From the NCBI GenBank assembly GCA_014523515.1, contig JAATVJ010000002.1, forward strand, positions 1 through 20,262: DNA of 20,262 nt, written 5' to 3'. Under the pieces are notes generated by a model, which saw only the letters and a list, made by a program, of their open reading frames with translations, was not told the DNA's origin and searched no databases. This stretch comes from Nitrososphaerales archaeon TH1177. Lineage in GTDB: Archaea; Thermoproteota; Nitrososphaeria; Nitrososphaerales; Nitrososphaeraceae. Shown piece after piece: positions 1 to 8,010 of this stretch (position 1 is its first letter; each line of letters starts with the position of its first letter). The translations under genes were made by a program, and so were the position numbers.

Positions 1-1
1 C

Positions 2-393
2 GGAGACAAAGCATATGATAACAGAAATAACTTTAACATACTTGACAAGATTAATGCAGAACCGGCAATAAAGATTAGAAAAAATGCGTCAGTCAGATCA
101 AAAGGTTGTCCATTAAGAAGAGATGAGGTCCTACTACTTATCAGGAAATTGGGATATGATATGATGGATGGAAGAAGGATTTGAAAGATGCGCAGGTAGA
201 AGAGTTGGATAGCTGAAATAGTTTTCTCTGCAATCAAAAGAGTATTTGGAGAGGATCTCTTATCAAAGAAGTTTAGTGCACAGAAAATTGAGGCTGGTCT
301 AAAAAGATTATGCTTTACAATACATATACATGGCATTGTAAACACAAACAAAAATCAGATCAAACTGGGGCATAAAAGTAAAAAACAATGGTG
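2..393 (+). pseudogene. IS4/IS5-type DDE transposase, C-terminal remnant
   Basis: This is the 3' end of a DDE transposase that enters from outside the window. Reading from base 2, the frame gives GDKAYDNRNNF, the usual surroundings of the second catalytic Asp, followed by a Lys/Arg-rich stretch with CPLRRDE, and stops at 182. After a degenerate stretch with further stops (197-199), the frame resumes at 206 as WIAEIVFSAIKRVFGED. The catalytic Glu (215-217) and the Lys seven residues later (236-238) match the R(3)E(6)K part of the IS4/IS5 signature, although the Arg itself is lost. At least two small indels lie between about 170 and 206, so the gene is dead. Family assignment rests on these motifs read by eye; the exact IS subgroup is not determined. 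Confidence 0.75.
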
Positions 394-428
394 AATTAAG
401 CTACAGACTAATTTCATGATTATTATGT

Positions 429-443
429 TATATATATAAATAT
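429..443 (+). promoter_or_regulatory. TATA box of the carboxylase operon
   Basis: The alternating TATATATAAA stretch centred near 436 is a strong archaeal TATA-box candidate. Transcription would be expected about 25 nt downstream, near 460, leaving a leader of about 10 nt or less before the pccB ATG at 470. No Shine-Dalgarno sequence is seen there, in line with a short-leader or leaderless mRNA. Confidence 0.6.
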
Positions 444-469
444 CAGAATATCGGATAAATGCTAAAGCC

Positions 470-2011
470 ATGCACGAAGAAAAGTTAAAGAAATTGTATG
501 AATTAAAAAATTTAGCTGAATCCGGCGGTGGTAAAGAGAAAATTGATATACAACATTCCAAAGGCAAACTTACAGCTAGAGAACGAATTACTCTTCTTCT
601 TGATGAAGGAAGTTTTATTGAATTGGATAAATACGTGACTCATCGACAGGATGATCCTGAAACTACGAAATTCTATGGGGATGCCATGATTACTGGATTT
701 GGAACAATTAACGGCAGAAAAATCTTTGTGTACGCATATGATTTTACAGTTTTGGGTGGCTCATTGGGTGAAATGGCATCAAGAAAAATTGTAAAAATTA
801 TGGATAGAGCCATTAAAGTAGGCGCACCAATTATAGGAATTCTTGACTCTGGTGGAGCTAGAATTCAGGAAGGAGTAATGAGTTTAGATGGATATGGTGA
901 TATATTCTATAGAAATACTACTGCTTCTGGAATAATTCCTCAAATAACTGCTAGTATAGGACCTTGTGCTGGTGGTGCTGTATATTCTCCAGCAATGACA
1001 GATTTTGTAATAATGGTGGAGAATATAGGACAGATGTTTGTAACTGGACCTGAAGTTGTGAAGGAAGTTTTAAGTGAAGATGTATCATTCGAAGAACTTG
1101 GAGGAGCTTCTACTCATTCAACTAAATCAGGAGTTGCCCATATGGTTGCAGCTAATGAATATGAATGTATGGAAAAAATTAAAAAATTACTTTCATTTCT
1201 ACCTCAAAACAATTTAGAAGAACCACCATCAATAGAATCAAACGATGACCCAAATAGACTCGATCCGTCAGTGATTAATATGTTGCCTGAAAATCCATAT
1301 CAGCCATACGATATTAAATCAATCATTATGAGTATAATCGACGATAAAGATTTTTTTGAAATTCATGAATCCTTTGCAAGCAATATCATTGTAGGCTTTG
1401 CTAGAATGGATGGTAAAACAGTTGGCATTGTAGCTAATCAACCAATGTATTTAGCAGGTGCTTTAGATATAGATTCTTCTAATAAAGCAGCAAGATTCAT
1501 TAGATTTTGTGATTCTTTTAATATTCCTATTATTACATTAGTTGATACACCTGGTTATTTACCAGGTGCTGATCAAGAGCATAATGGAATAATTAGACAT
1601 GGTAGTAAATTATTATATGCATATTGTGAAGCAACAGTGCCTAAGATTACTTGTATCATTGGAAAGGCCTATGGTGGAGCTTATATTGCAATGGGGAGTA
1701 AAAACTTAAGAACAGATATTAATTTTGCATGGCCTACTGCAGAAATTGCAGTTTTAGGACCTGAAGCAGCAATTACAATAATTCATAGAAGAGATCTTAA
1801 ATCTTCTCAAGATGCAAAAACAACAAAAAAGAGATTAGCTGATGAATTTAGGAAAAAATTTGCTAATCCCTATATTGCAGCAGAGAAAGGAATCATTGAT
1901 CTAGTAATTGATCCTATGGAAACTCGAACTATGATAATAGGAGCTATTGCATCATTATTAGGAAAGAAAGAAACGGGTCCATGGAAAAAACATGGGAATA
2001 TCAATTTATAG
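470..2011 (+). CDS. pccB: Acetyl-/propionyl-CoA carboxylase, carboxyltransferase (beta) subunit
   Basis: This subunit transfers the carboxyl group from carboxybiotin to acetyl-CoA or propionyl-CoA, giving malonyl-CoA or methylmalonyl-CoA. In Nitrososphaeria one such enzyme serves both carboxylations of the 3-hydroxypropionate/4-hydroxybutyrate cycle. The 513 residues are full length for the family and show two crotonase-like halves: LTARERI near 34-40, DSGGARIQEG at 126-135 and GPCAGGA at 164-170 in the first, DTPGYLPG at 359-366 and GKAYGGAYIAMGSK at 398-411 in the second. Residue 406, in GGAYIAM, is Ile where propionyl-specific enzymes usually carry Asp, which is compatible with acceptance of acetyl-CoA. 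It is the first gene of a tight operon with the biotin carboxylase and carrier protein. The ATG start follows a good TATA box at the expected distance. Confidence 0.95.
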   Translation: MHEEKLKKLYELKNLAESGGGKEKIDIQHSKGKLTARERITLLLDEGSFIELDKYVTHRQDDPETTKFYGDAMITGFGTINGRKIFVYAYDFTVLGGSLGEMASRKIVKIMDRAIKVGAPIIGILDSGGARIQEGVMSLDGYGDIFYRNTTASGIIPQITASIGPCAGGAVYSPAMTDFVIMVENIGQMFVTGPEVVKEVLSEDVSFEELGGASTHSTKSGVAHMVAANEYECMEKIKKLLSFLPQNNLEEPPSIESNDDPNRLDPSVINMLPENPYQPYDIKSIIMSIIDDKDFFEIHESFASNIIVGFARMDGKTVGIVANQPMYLAGALDIDSSNKAARFIRFCDSFNIPIITLVDTPGYLPGADQEHNGIIRHGSKLLYAYCEATVPKITCIIGKAYGGAYIAMGSKNLRTDINFAWPTAEIAVLGPEAAITIIHRRDLKSSQDAKTTKKRLADEFRKKFANPYIAAEKGIIDLVIDPMETRTMIIGAIASLLGKKETGPWKKHGNINL

Positions 2012-2023
2012 GTGAAATTAGAA

Positions 2024-3526
2024 ATGTCGAAAATTTCAAGCATTCTTATAGCAAACCGTGGAGAGATTGCTCTACGCGTTATTAGAGCATGCAAAGATTT
2101 AGGGATAAAATCAATCTCAGTTTATTCGGATGAGGATAATAGATCAATACATGTTAAAAGAGCTGATGAATCATATAGATTGGGCCCAGCACAAGCGTCA
2201 GAAAGTTACCTTTGTATAGACAAAATAATTGAAATAGCTAAATTATCTGGCGCCGATGCTATACATCCTGGTTATGGATTTCTCTCTGAAAATGAATTAT
2301 TTTCTGAAGAGTGTAAGAAAAATGACATTATTTTTATAGGTCCAACCGCAAAAGCGATGGAGTTAGCAGGTGATAAAATGAAATGTAAAGAAATAATGAA
2401 AAAAGCTGAAGTTCCTACTGTACCTGGAAGTGATGGAGTAGTTGAAGATATGGAATTGGCTGTAGATATCGCTAAGGAAGCAGGTTATCCTGTAATGTTG
2501 AAATCTGCTTATGGAGGAGGAGGAAGAGGCATTAGATTGGTCACGAATGAAAAAGAATTGAGACAAGAATTTGAACTAGCATCAAATGAATCAAAAGCAG
2601 CATTTGGCAAGTCTGCATTATTTATAGAAAAATACCTTACCAACATCAGGCATATTGAATATCAATTGCTAAGAGATTCTAGTGGAAATGGTAGACATCT
2701 TTTTGAAAGGGAATGTTCTATTCAAAGAAGACATCAAAAACTTATTGAAATGTCACCTTCACCGGTAGTTAATAAAGAAATTAGAGAAAAAGTAGGAGAA
2801 ATTGCAGTACGTGCAAGTACTGCTCTAGACTACTTAAACGCTGGAACAGCAGAATTTTTATCTGATTCGAAAGGCAATTTTTATTTTATTGAAATTAATG
2901 CTAGATTACAAGTTGAACATCCAGTTACTGAACTTGTTACTGGAAAGGATCTTGTCAAGTTACAAATTCAAGTTGCTCAAGGCGAAGAAATACCATTTAA
3001 ACAAAAAGATCTTGAATTAAAAGGCTGTGCCATAGAATGTCGTATAAATTCTGAGGATCCCTTTTACGATTTTACTCCATCTGTAGGATATATTCCAAAT
3101 TGTAATATTCCTTCTGGACCTGGAGTGAGAGTGGATACTTATCTCTATCCAGGTTGTAATGTGTCTGGTTATTATGATTCATTAATTGCTAAATTAATTA
3201 CCTATGGTGGTGACTTTAACGAAGCACGAGTAAGAATGAAGAATGCTTTATCTGAATTTACTATTGAAGGAATAAATACTACTATTCCAATTCATAAAAC
3301 AATTATAGAAGAATCTAATTTTATAAATGGCAATATTTCTACTGATTATATTGAGAAATATAATATTATAGAAAAGATGAAACAAAAAAGAAATCATGAA
3401 TACGAAGACAAAGCATATGCAGCCATATCTGCAATTCTATTACAATCTGAATATGTAAAAAAATCAAATTTAAGTCCTCAACGATTGAATAGAATCCAAA
3501 AGTCAAAGAGTGGAGGATTTTATTAA
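2024..3526 (+). CDS. accC: Biotin carboxylase subunit of acetyl-/propionyl-CoA carboxylase
   Basis: ATP-grasp enzyme that carboxylates the biotin on the AccB carrier using bicarbonate and ATP. From the ATG at 2024 the protein has 500 residues. The N-terminal domain starts with ILIANRGEIALRVIRA, the glycine-rich ATP loop GGGGRGIR is at 164-171, ERECSIQRRHQKLIE at 228-242, and the catalytic stretch FIEINARLQVEHPVTE holds Glu290, Asn292 and Arg294. There is no fused biotinyl domain, so it depends on the next gene. A GTG at 2012 directly after the pccB stop would add four residues. I prefer the ATG because GGTGA at 2011-2015 sits at ribosome-binding distance from it and family proteins begin close to the IANRGE motif. 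The stop shares one base with the accB start, so translation is probably coupled. Confidence 0.94.
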   Translation: MSKISSILIANRGEIALRVIRACKDLGIKSISVYSDEDNRSIHVKRADESYRLGPAQASESYLCIDKIIEIAKLSGADAIHPGYGFLSENELFSEECKKNDIIFIGPTAKAMELAGDKMKCKEIMKKAEVPTVPGSDGVVEDMELAVDIAKEAGYPVMLKSAYGGGGRGIRLVTNEKELRQEFELASNESKAAFGKSALFIEKYLTNIRHIEYQLLRDSSGNGRHLFERECSIQRRHQKLIEMSPSPVVNKEIREKVGEIAVRASTALDYLNAGTAEFLSDSKGNFYFIEINARLQVEHPVTELVTGKDLVKLQIQVAQGEEIPFKQKDLELKGCAIECRINSEDPFYDFTPSVGYIPNCNIPSGPGVRVDTYLYPGCNVSGYYDSLIAKLITYGGDFNEARVRMKNALSEFTIEGINTTIPIHKTIIEESNFINGNISTDYIEKYNIIEKMKQKRNHEYEDKAYAAISAILLQSEYVKKSNLSPQRLNRIQKSKSGGFY

Positions 3527-4038
3527 TGCAATTTCAAATAGAAGGTCAATCTAAATTAATTAATGCTGAATTGATATACAATAAAGGAGAAGGTGATCTT
3601 TTATTTGAAATAGACGGAAAAAAATACAATTTAAAAATTTTAAAATCAAAATCAGATGAATTTGAATTTATGCTTGAAAATACATTTCATCATGTTAAAA
3701 TTCTTTCTGCTACTGAAACAAAATATAAACTTTTTATTGATGGAGTTGCAATTGAAATAAAGAAACAATCCAAAATAACTGAAATTATAGAAAAATCATT
3801 AAGTGTTAAAGGAACTATAAGTCGAGTTAATACCATAACTAGCCAAATACCGGGTAGAGTCGTTAAAGTCTCTGTTTCAAAAGATGATACAATAAAGGAA
3901 GGTGATCCTATTTTAGTTCTTGAATCTATGAAAATGCAAATTGCTATAAAGTCTAATAAAGATGGTATTGTAAAGGAAATCAAAGTAAAAGAGGGTTCAA
4001 CCGTCTCAAGAAACGAAGTTGTTGCAATAATAGATTAG
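3526..4038 (+). CDS. accB: Biotin carboxyl carrier protein of acetyl-/propionyl-CoA carboxylase
   Basis: Carries biotin between the carboxylase and the carboxyltransferase. The last 70 residues or so form a biotinyl/lipoyl barrel with the ESMKM signature; Lys136 is the residue expected to be biotinylated by a biotin-protein ligase encoded elsewhere. The N-terminal 90 residues are rich in beta-strand and charged residues, as in the archaeal carriers of about 170 residues, and probably bind the partner subunits. Its ATG overlaps the accC stop by one base, the gene order pccB-accC-accB is that of other ammonia-oxidising archaea, and the operon ends here before T-rich DNA. Confidence 0.93.
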   Translation: MQFQIEGQSKLINAELIYNKGEGDLLFEIDGKKYNLKILKSKSDEFEFMLENTFHHVKILSATETKYKLFIDGVAIEIKKQSKITEIIEKSLSVKGTISRVNTITSQIPGRVVKVSVSKDDTIKEGDPILVLESMKMQIAIKSNKDGIVKEIKVKEGSTVSRNEVVAIID

Positions 4039-4088
4039 CGAAAAAATTTATTTTGTTTAGAAATTTAAATTACAATAAAATTTTTTTT
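4039..4088. terminator. Bidirectional T-rich terminator region
   Basis: Fifty bases separate two converging genes. On the + strand an eight-T run near 4080-4087 follows accB, and the A-run near 4041-4046 reads as a T-run for the minus-strand peroxiredoxin. Archaeal RNA polymerase terminates at such oligo-T tracts; no clear hairpin is present. Confidence 0.5.
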
Positions 4089-4568
4089 CTATTTGAGATT
4101 ATCCATAATTTCTTTATAATTAGGCTCGATCAGTGGATTATCTGAAACCCATTTATATTGTATTTTTCTATCTTTATCTAGTATAAAAATGGCTCTTTTG
4201 GCAGCATTGTAATCTTTAAGTGATGCTAGATCTTTCATTACAACATTATATTTTTTAATTACTTCTCTATTATAGTCACTTAATAACGGGAAATTCAGAT
4301 GACGATTTTCTTTGAAAAATTTATTGGCAAAAGGACCATCAATAGATATCCCAATTACCTGTGCATTTTTATTATTTAAATCACTTAATTGGTCTCTAAA
4401 GTTACACATTTCAGCGGTACATACAGGAGATTCTGCAGCAGGGAAAAAAGCAAGAATTACTTTTTTATCTTTTATATCACTCAATTTCATACTTTTCATT
4501 TCCTCATTAACTAATTCAAAGTCTGGTGCGGTATCTCCTACATTTGGAATTTTTTCTGAATTAGGCAT
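4089..4568 (-). CDS. Peroxiredoxin, PrxQ/BCP type
   Basis: Thiol peroxidase that reduces hydrogen peroxide and organic hydroperoxides, probably in the cytoplasm since no signal peptide is seen. The 159 residues form one AhpC/TSA (thioredoxin-fold) domain. The active-site stretch FPAAESPVCTAEMCNFRD holds the peroxidatic Cys50 in the P-x3-(S/T)-x2-C motif and a second Cys55, five residues later, the spacing of the resolving cysteine in PrxQ/BCP enzymes that form an intramolecular disulfide. The electron donor (thioredoxin or glutaredoxin-like) is not in the window. The gene lies just downstream of the cysteine desulfurase but has its own TATA box in the 38-bp gap, so it need not be cotranscribed. 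Confidence 0.9.
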   Translation of the reverse strand: MPNSEKIPNVGDTAPDFELVNEEMKSMKLSDIKDKKVILAFFPAAESPVCTAEMCNFRDQLSDLNNKNAQVIGISIDGPFANKFFKENRHLNFPLLSDYNREVIKKYNVVMKDLASLKDYNAAKRAIFILDKDRKIQYKWVSDNPLIEPNYKEIMDNLK

Positions 4569-4588
4569 ATATAATATCCTTGATTAAC

Positions 4589-4600
4589 TTTATATTAAAA
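4589..4600 (-). promoter_or_regulatory. TATA box of the peroxiredoxin gene
   Basis: Read on the minus strand, TTTAATATAAA lies about 25 nt upstream of the ATG at 4568. The predicted transcript would begin at or next to the start codon, that is, leaderless. An AAGGA on the same strand (4577-4581) would only matter if initiation lay further upstream. Confidence 0.5.
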
Positions 4601-4606
4601 TTTTGC

Positions 4607-5818
4607 CTATTCTTTGTACTTTTGTTTCAATGGCGAAATCTTCAAGAGCTCAGTAACTCTTTGTTTTAGAACAATGATGGTTTTTTCTATATCTTCAATA
4701 TTATTCTGTATTCCTAAAGAAAACCTTATTGAACCAGAGATCTCTTCATGATTAAGACCAATAGCTTTCAAAACATGAGATTCTTTTTGTCTGTTGGTAG
4801 AACATGCAGAACCTGTAGATGCTAAAATTCCTTCTTCATCTAATTTAATCAGCAGATCCTCTCCATTTACCCCTAGAAATGTAAAATTGACATTATTTGG
4901 TAATCTGTGTTCCAAAGAACCATTCAATTTATTATTAGGAATCTCTTTATTTACTCGGTCAATTAAAAAGTCTCTCAAATAACACATGTATTGAGAATTA
5001 TTTTTCAAGTCTCTCATACTTATCTCACACGCTTTTCCAAACCCTACAATTCCATGCACATTTTCAGTTCCTGATCTAAGAGTCAATTCTTGTCCACCTC
5101 CATGTATCAGGGGCTCAAATTTTACCTTATCACGTACATATAATGCTCCAACTCCTTTTGGTCCATTCATTTTATGGGATGACAATGATAATGCATCAAC
5201 ATCTAATTCTTTAACATTTATGAGTATTTTACCAGCAGCTTGAACTGCATCAGAATGAAATATTATCTTTTTATCAAAATTGCGAACAATTTCTGATAGT
5301 TCTCTAATTGGTTGAATAGTACCAATTTCATTATTAGCTAACATTATACTAACTAAAATTGTTTTTTCAGTAAGACATTTTTTTAATTCACTTTTCTCAA
5401 CAATTCCATTTCTATCTACATTCAAATACGAAACATCAAATCCATCTTTTTCTAAATTCTCACATGTTTCTAAAATTGCATCATGTTCGATAGCACTGGT
5501 AATTATATGGTTCTTTATTTTTTGATTGTTTCTAATACTTTTGCATATTCCTTTTAAAGCTAGATTATCGGATTCCGTTCCGCCTGATGTAAAATAAATC
5601 TCACTGGGCTTAGAATTTATTAATGCGGCAACTCTTTTTCTTGCAATTTGAATTGCAATTTTTGATTTTATTCCATGAGTATGGATTGAAGATGGGTTAC
5701 CAAATAAATATCCTAAATATGGTATCATTTCATCAATTATTTCTTGAAGTACAGGAGTTGAAGCTGCATGATCTAAATAAATTAAATTATTATTATTATT
5801 AAATTTATTTTCACTCAA
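4607..5818 (-). CDS. Cysteine desulfurase (NifS/IscS family)
   Basis: PLP enzyme that takes sulfur from L-cysteine to form a protein persulfide for iron-sulfur clusters or other thiolation. The 403-residue class V aminotransferase fold shows YLDHAASTP near the start, TSGGTESDN at 77-85, His112 in the SAIEHD stretch, SDAVQ at 189-193, the PLP lysine Lys216 in SSHKMNGPKG, and catalytic Cys339 in the mobile loop STGSACST. The start ATG overlaps the larE stop in an ATGA arrangement, so the two are translationally coupled. This suggests the enzyme supplies sulfur to LarE or its cluster, though it may also be a general desulfurase. Residues 7-11 are a run of five Asn encoded by an AT-rich triplet repeat, an unstable but probably harmless N-terminal tail. 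Confidence 0.92.
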   Translation of the reverse strand: MSENKFNNNNNLIYLDHAASTPVLQEIIDEMIPYLGYLFGNPSSIHTHGIKSKIAIQIARKRVAALINSKPSEIYFTSGGTESDNLALKGICKSIRNNQKIKNHIITSAIEHDAILETCENLEKDGFDVSYLNVDRNGIVEKSELKKCLTEKTILVSIMLANNEIGTIQPIRELSEIVRNFDKKIIFHSDAVQAAGKILINVKELDVDALSLSSHKMNGPKGVGALYVRDKVKFEPLIHGGGQELTLRSGTENVHGIVGFGKACEISMRDLKNNSQYMCYLRDFLIDRVNKEIPNNKLNGSLEHRLPNNVNFTFLGVNGEDLLIKLDEEGILASTGSACSTNRQKESHVLKAIGLNHEEISGSIRFSLGIQNNIEDIEKTIIVLKQRVTELLKISPLKQKYKE

Positions 5819-6630
5819 TCATTAATCACAATTAGTTTTCGAGATCTGTATCCATATAAATCTAAAGAGACATATTTGAAGCCGGTGCTTTTTAATTCTG
5901 CATCTAGTTGAGTAAGTTTTCTTTTATCAAACATTTTTTCCATTTCACTTCTTCCAACTTCTATTCTAGCTATATCTCCATGATCTCTTACTCTAACATG
6001 ACTAACATTAAATAACTCTTTAACTTTTTCTTCTGAAATTTCAATTTTTTTTAATTTCTCTTGGGTGATACTATTACCATATGGGATTCTAGATGCTAAA
6101 CATGAATTAGAAGGCTTATTTGCTACACTAATATTATATTTTTTAGCAATTTCTCTTATTTCTTTTTTTCCTATTCTTTTTTCTAATAAAGGACTTTTAA
6201 TTTTATGTTCTCTCAACGCTTTCAAACCAGGACGATAGTCATTCATATCGTCTAAATGAGTTCCATCAATAATGTCTGTAACTTGGTATCTTTTTACATA
6301 TGCTTTGATATGCTCACCTAAACTTTTCCGACAATAGTAACATCTTTGTATATCATTTTTGACAAAGTTAGTATCTTCTAACTCATTATATTCAATTATT
6401 ATATGATGAATTCCTATCTCATTTGCCACTCTTTTGGCATCTTCAAGTTCAAATAATGCTAGAGTCTTATAATTTGCAGTAATGGCAATTGCTTTTTCAC
6501 CAATTGCTTTTTTAGCCGCAAATGCTACTATTGCACTATCTACTCCTCCTGATAATGCTATGAATACATTACCTGTCGTATTTTTAATAAACCAGTCTTT
6601 TAATTGTAAAAGATATTCCTCACTATTCAT
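5815..6630 (-). CDS. larE: LarE, ATP-dependent sulfur transferase for nickel-pincer cofactor (three-Cys type)
   Basis: LarE adenylates the carboxylates of the pyridinium dicarboxylate mononucleotide made by LarB and replaces them with thiocarboxylates. The 271-residue protein has the PP-loop ATPase motif SGGVDS at 27-32, THLDDMNDYRPG at 124-135 and SNSCLASRIPYG at 174-185. In Lactiplantibacillus plantarum a single cysteine at the last motif is sacrificed. Here Cys177 is joined by Cys97 and Cys100 in RCYYCRK, the three-cysteine pattern of LarE homologs that bind a [4Fe-4S] cluster and can act catalytically with an external sulfur source. It overlaps larC by eight bases upstream and the cysteine desulfurase by four bases downstream. 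A generic ExsB/TtuA-like thiolase is the alternative, but the larB/larC context argues for LarE. Confidence 0.9.
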   Translation of the reverse strand: MNSEEYLLQLKDWFIKNTTGNVFIALSGGVDSAIVAFAAKKAIGEKAIAITANYKTLALFELEDAKRVANEIGIHHIIIEYNELEDTNFVKNDIQRCYYCRKSLGEHIKAYVKRYQVTDIIDGTHLDDMNDYRPGLKALREHKIKSPLLEKRIGKKEIREIAKKYNISVANKPSNSCLASRIPYGNSITQEKLKKIEISEEKVKELFNVSHVRVRDHGDIARIEVGRSEMEKMFDKRKLTQLDAELKSTGFKYVSLDLYGYRSRKLIVIND

Positions 6631-7876
6631 AATTATTCGCCTTAAATTTTTTATGTATTTGATACATAACCAATTCTTGAATTGTTTTTAATGACTTATT
6701 TTCAAATTCCGATATTTTCTTTAAATCTTCAAACTCAGGTTTAATGTTAATAATATTATTTGATGAATCTCTTGTTATTTTTATTTTAATATTATACTCT
6801 GATTCATTAACAATTACTTGCATAATTATTATATTTCTCTCCAAAGTTATTCTATTAATTTCATTAATTCTTATTCCTGAAGTTCCAGTTTCTTTAAATA
6901 ATCTTTCAATAAGAATTTCCCTGTTAAAGTTATCAGAAAGAATTCTTATTATATTGGCAGGTCTATTTTTTTTAGTTATTCCAGGAATAACCGTTACATC
7001 TTTTGCTCCTTCGTTCATCAAAATCTCTATTAAATTACCAATAATTTCTCCGTCAACATCATCTATATTTGTTTCAATTAAAAACATTTTCTCATTATTT
7101 AAACCCAAGCTAACTGGATCCTTTCCAAGGACTATTCTAAGAATATTAGGTGTATTTTTCAAGATTCTATGACCAGCTCCTAGACCTATCTTTTCTGGAA
7201 TTATAGGAGGATAATACCTAATACATTCAGAAGATAAGTTAACTAATATTGCTGCGCCTGTGGGAGTAGTAACTTCTCCTTGATCACTGCCGACCAGAAC
7301 AAATGATTTTCCTCTAAAAATTTCTAAAACTGCATTTGTAGGATTTGGTATTGTTCCATGAGAAAAAGTAGTTAGACCATTTCCTATACAAATATAAGTT
7401 GAATATATTTTTGAATCAAAAATATTTAAATCCTCTAATGCAATTGCACAACCGATTAAATCAACAAAAGTATCAATGCTCGAAGCTTCATGAAGATGAA
7501 CTTGATTTATAGACTTGCCGTGAATTTTTGCTTCTGCATTTATCAAGGTTTTTATTGAATCCAAAATAAAAGATTTTGAACGTGGCTTTAAATCTAAGTA
7601 TTCTATAGATTTAGATAAGCTTCTAACCATTTCAATTCCTTTTCTTTGATGAATTTTCTCATCATTTTCAAAATAAAATCTTGTAGCATTAAATCCATTA
7701 GAATTTATTTTTTCGAATCTGGCATCTTTTATCTTGTTTCCTGAAAAAATGTTTTCACATTTGTATATCGAATCAATTACTTTTTTTTTATTTGCTCCTA
7801 AATCTATTAAAGCAGATAACATCATATCTCCTGATAAACCTGCAAGCTGAGCATCAATTATTGAAATCTTAGACAT
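6623..7876 (-). CDS. larC: LarC, nickel insertion cyclometallase of the nickel-pincer cofactor
   Basis: LarC uses CTP to insert nickel into the dithiolated pyridinium nucleotide, forming the Ni-C bond of the NPN cofactor. The protein matches the LarC/DUF111 family along its length: DAQLAGLSGDMMLSALID at the start, the VHLHEASSIDTFVD motif near 126-139, a G-E-V-T-T-P-T-G-A stretch, and TNIDDVDGE in the C-terminal half. In L. plantarum the two parts are joined by programmed frameshifting; here they are one uninterrupted frame of 417 residues. The frame is open to an ATG at 7933, but that adds a 19-residue extension not expected for the family, so I chose the ATG at 7876. The last eight bases overlap larE. 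The gene heads a minus-strand operon larC-larE-cysteine desulfurase. Confidence 0.92.
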   Translation of the reverse strand: MSKISIIDAQLAGLSGDMMLSALIDLGANKKKVIDSIYKCENIFSGNKIKDARFEKINSNGFNATRFYFENDEKIHQRKGIEMVRSLSKSIEYLDLKPRSKSFILDSIKTLINAEAKIHGKSINQVHLHEASSIDTFVDLIGCAIALEDLNIFDSKIYSTYICIGNGLTTFSHGTIPNPTNAVLEIFRGKSFVLVGSDQGEVTTPTGAAILVNLSSECIRYYPPIIPEKIGLGAGHRILKNTPNILRIVLGKDPVSLGLNNEKMFLIETNIDDVDGEIIGNLIEILMNEGAKDVTVIPGITKKNRPANIIRILSDNFNREILIERLFKETGTSGIRINEINRITLERNIIIMQVIVNESEYNIKIKITRDSSNNIINIKPEFEDLKKISEFENKSLKTIQELVMYQIHKKFKANNYE

Positions 7877-8010
7877 AATTCTATTAGTTACAATAATAGC
7901 TAAACATAAATTAAAATTACTTTTTTTTATCATTACTTATTAATGAAAATTTAACTTTTATGCAGTAAATGTTTAGTAAACTTATAATTTATCTAAAAAT
8001 AATCCACTCT
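7877..8010. promoter_or_regulatory. Divergent promoter region between larC and mdh-larB
   Basis: This 134-bp AT-rich interval serves two outward operons. For the + strand a TATA box TTATAATTTAT at 7982-7992 lies 25 nt before the mdh ATG at 8011, predicting a leaderless mRNA. For the minus strand, TTTAATTTAT read across about 7905-7914 is a weaker TATA candidate roughly 30 nt before the larC ATG at 7876. Sharing one short region would let both halves of the cofactor pathway be controlled together; no clear operator palindrome was seen. Confidence 0.5.

Noticed and set aside
4312..4587. Open frames opposite the peroxiredoxin, lar genes and ribosomal genes
   Set aside because: These frames lie antisense to or out of phase with well-supported genes, lack recognisable domains and are explained as shadows of AT-rich coding DNA.
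7877..7933. N-terminal extension of LarC to ATG 7933
   Set aside because: Family proteins begin near the ID-x-x-LAGLSGDM motif, and the extension covers the likely promoter region.
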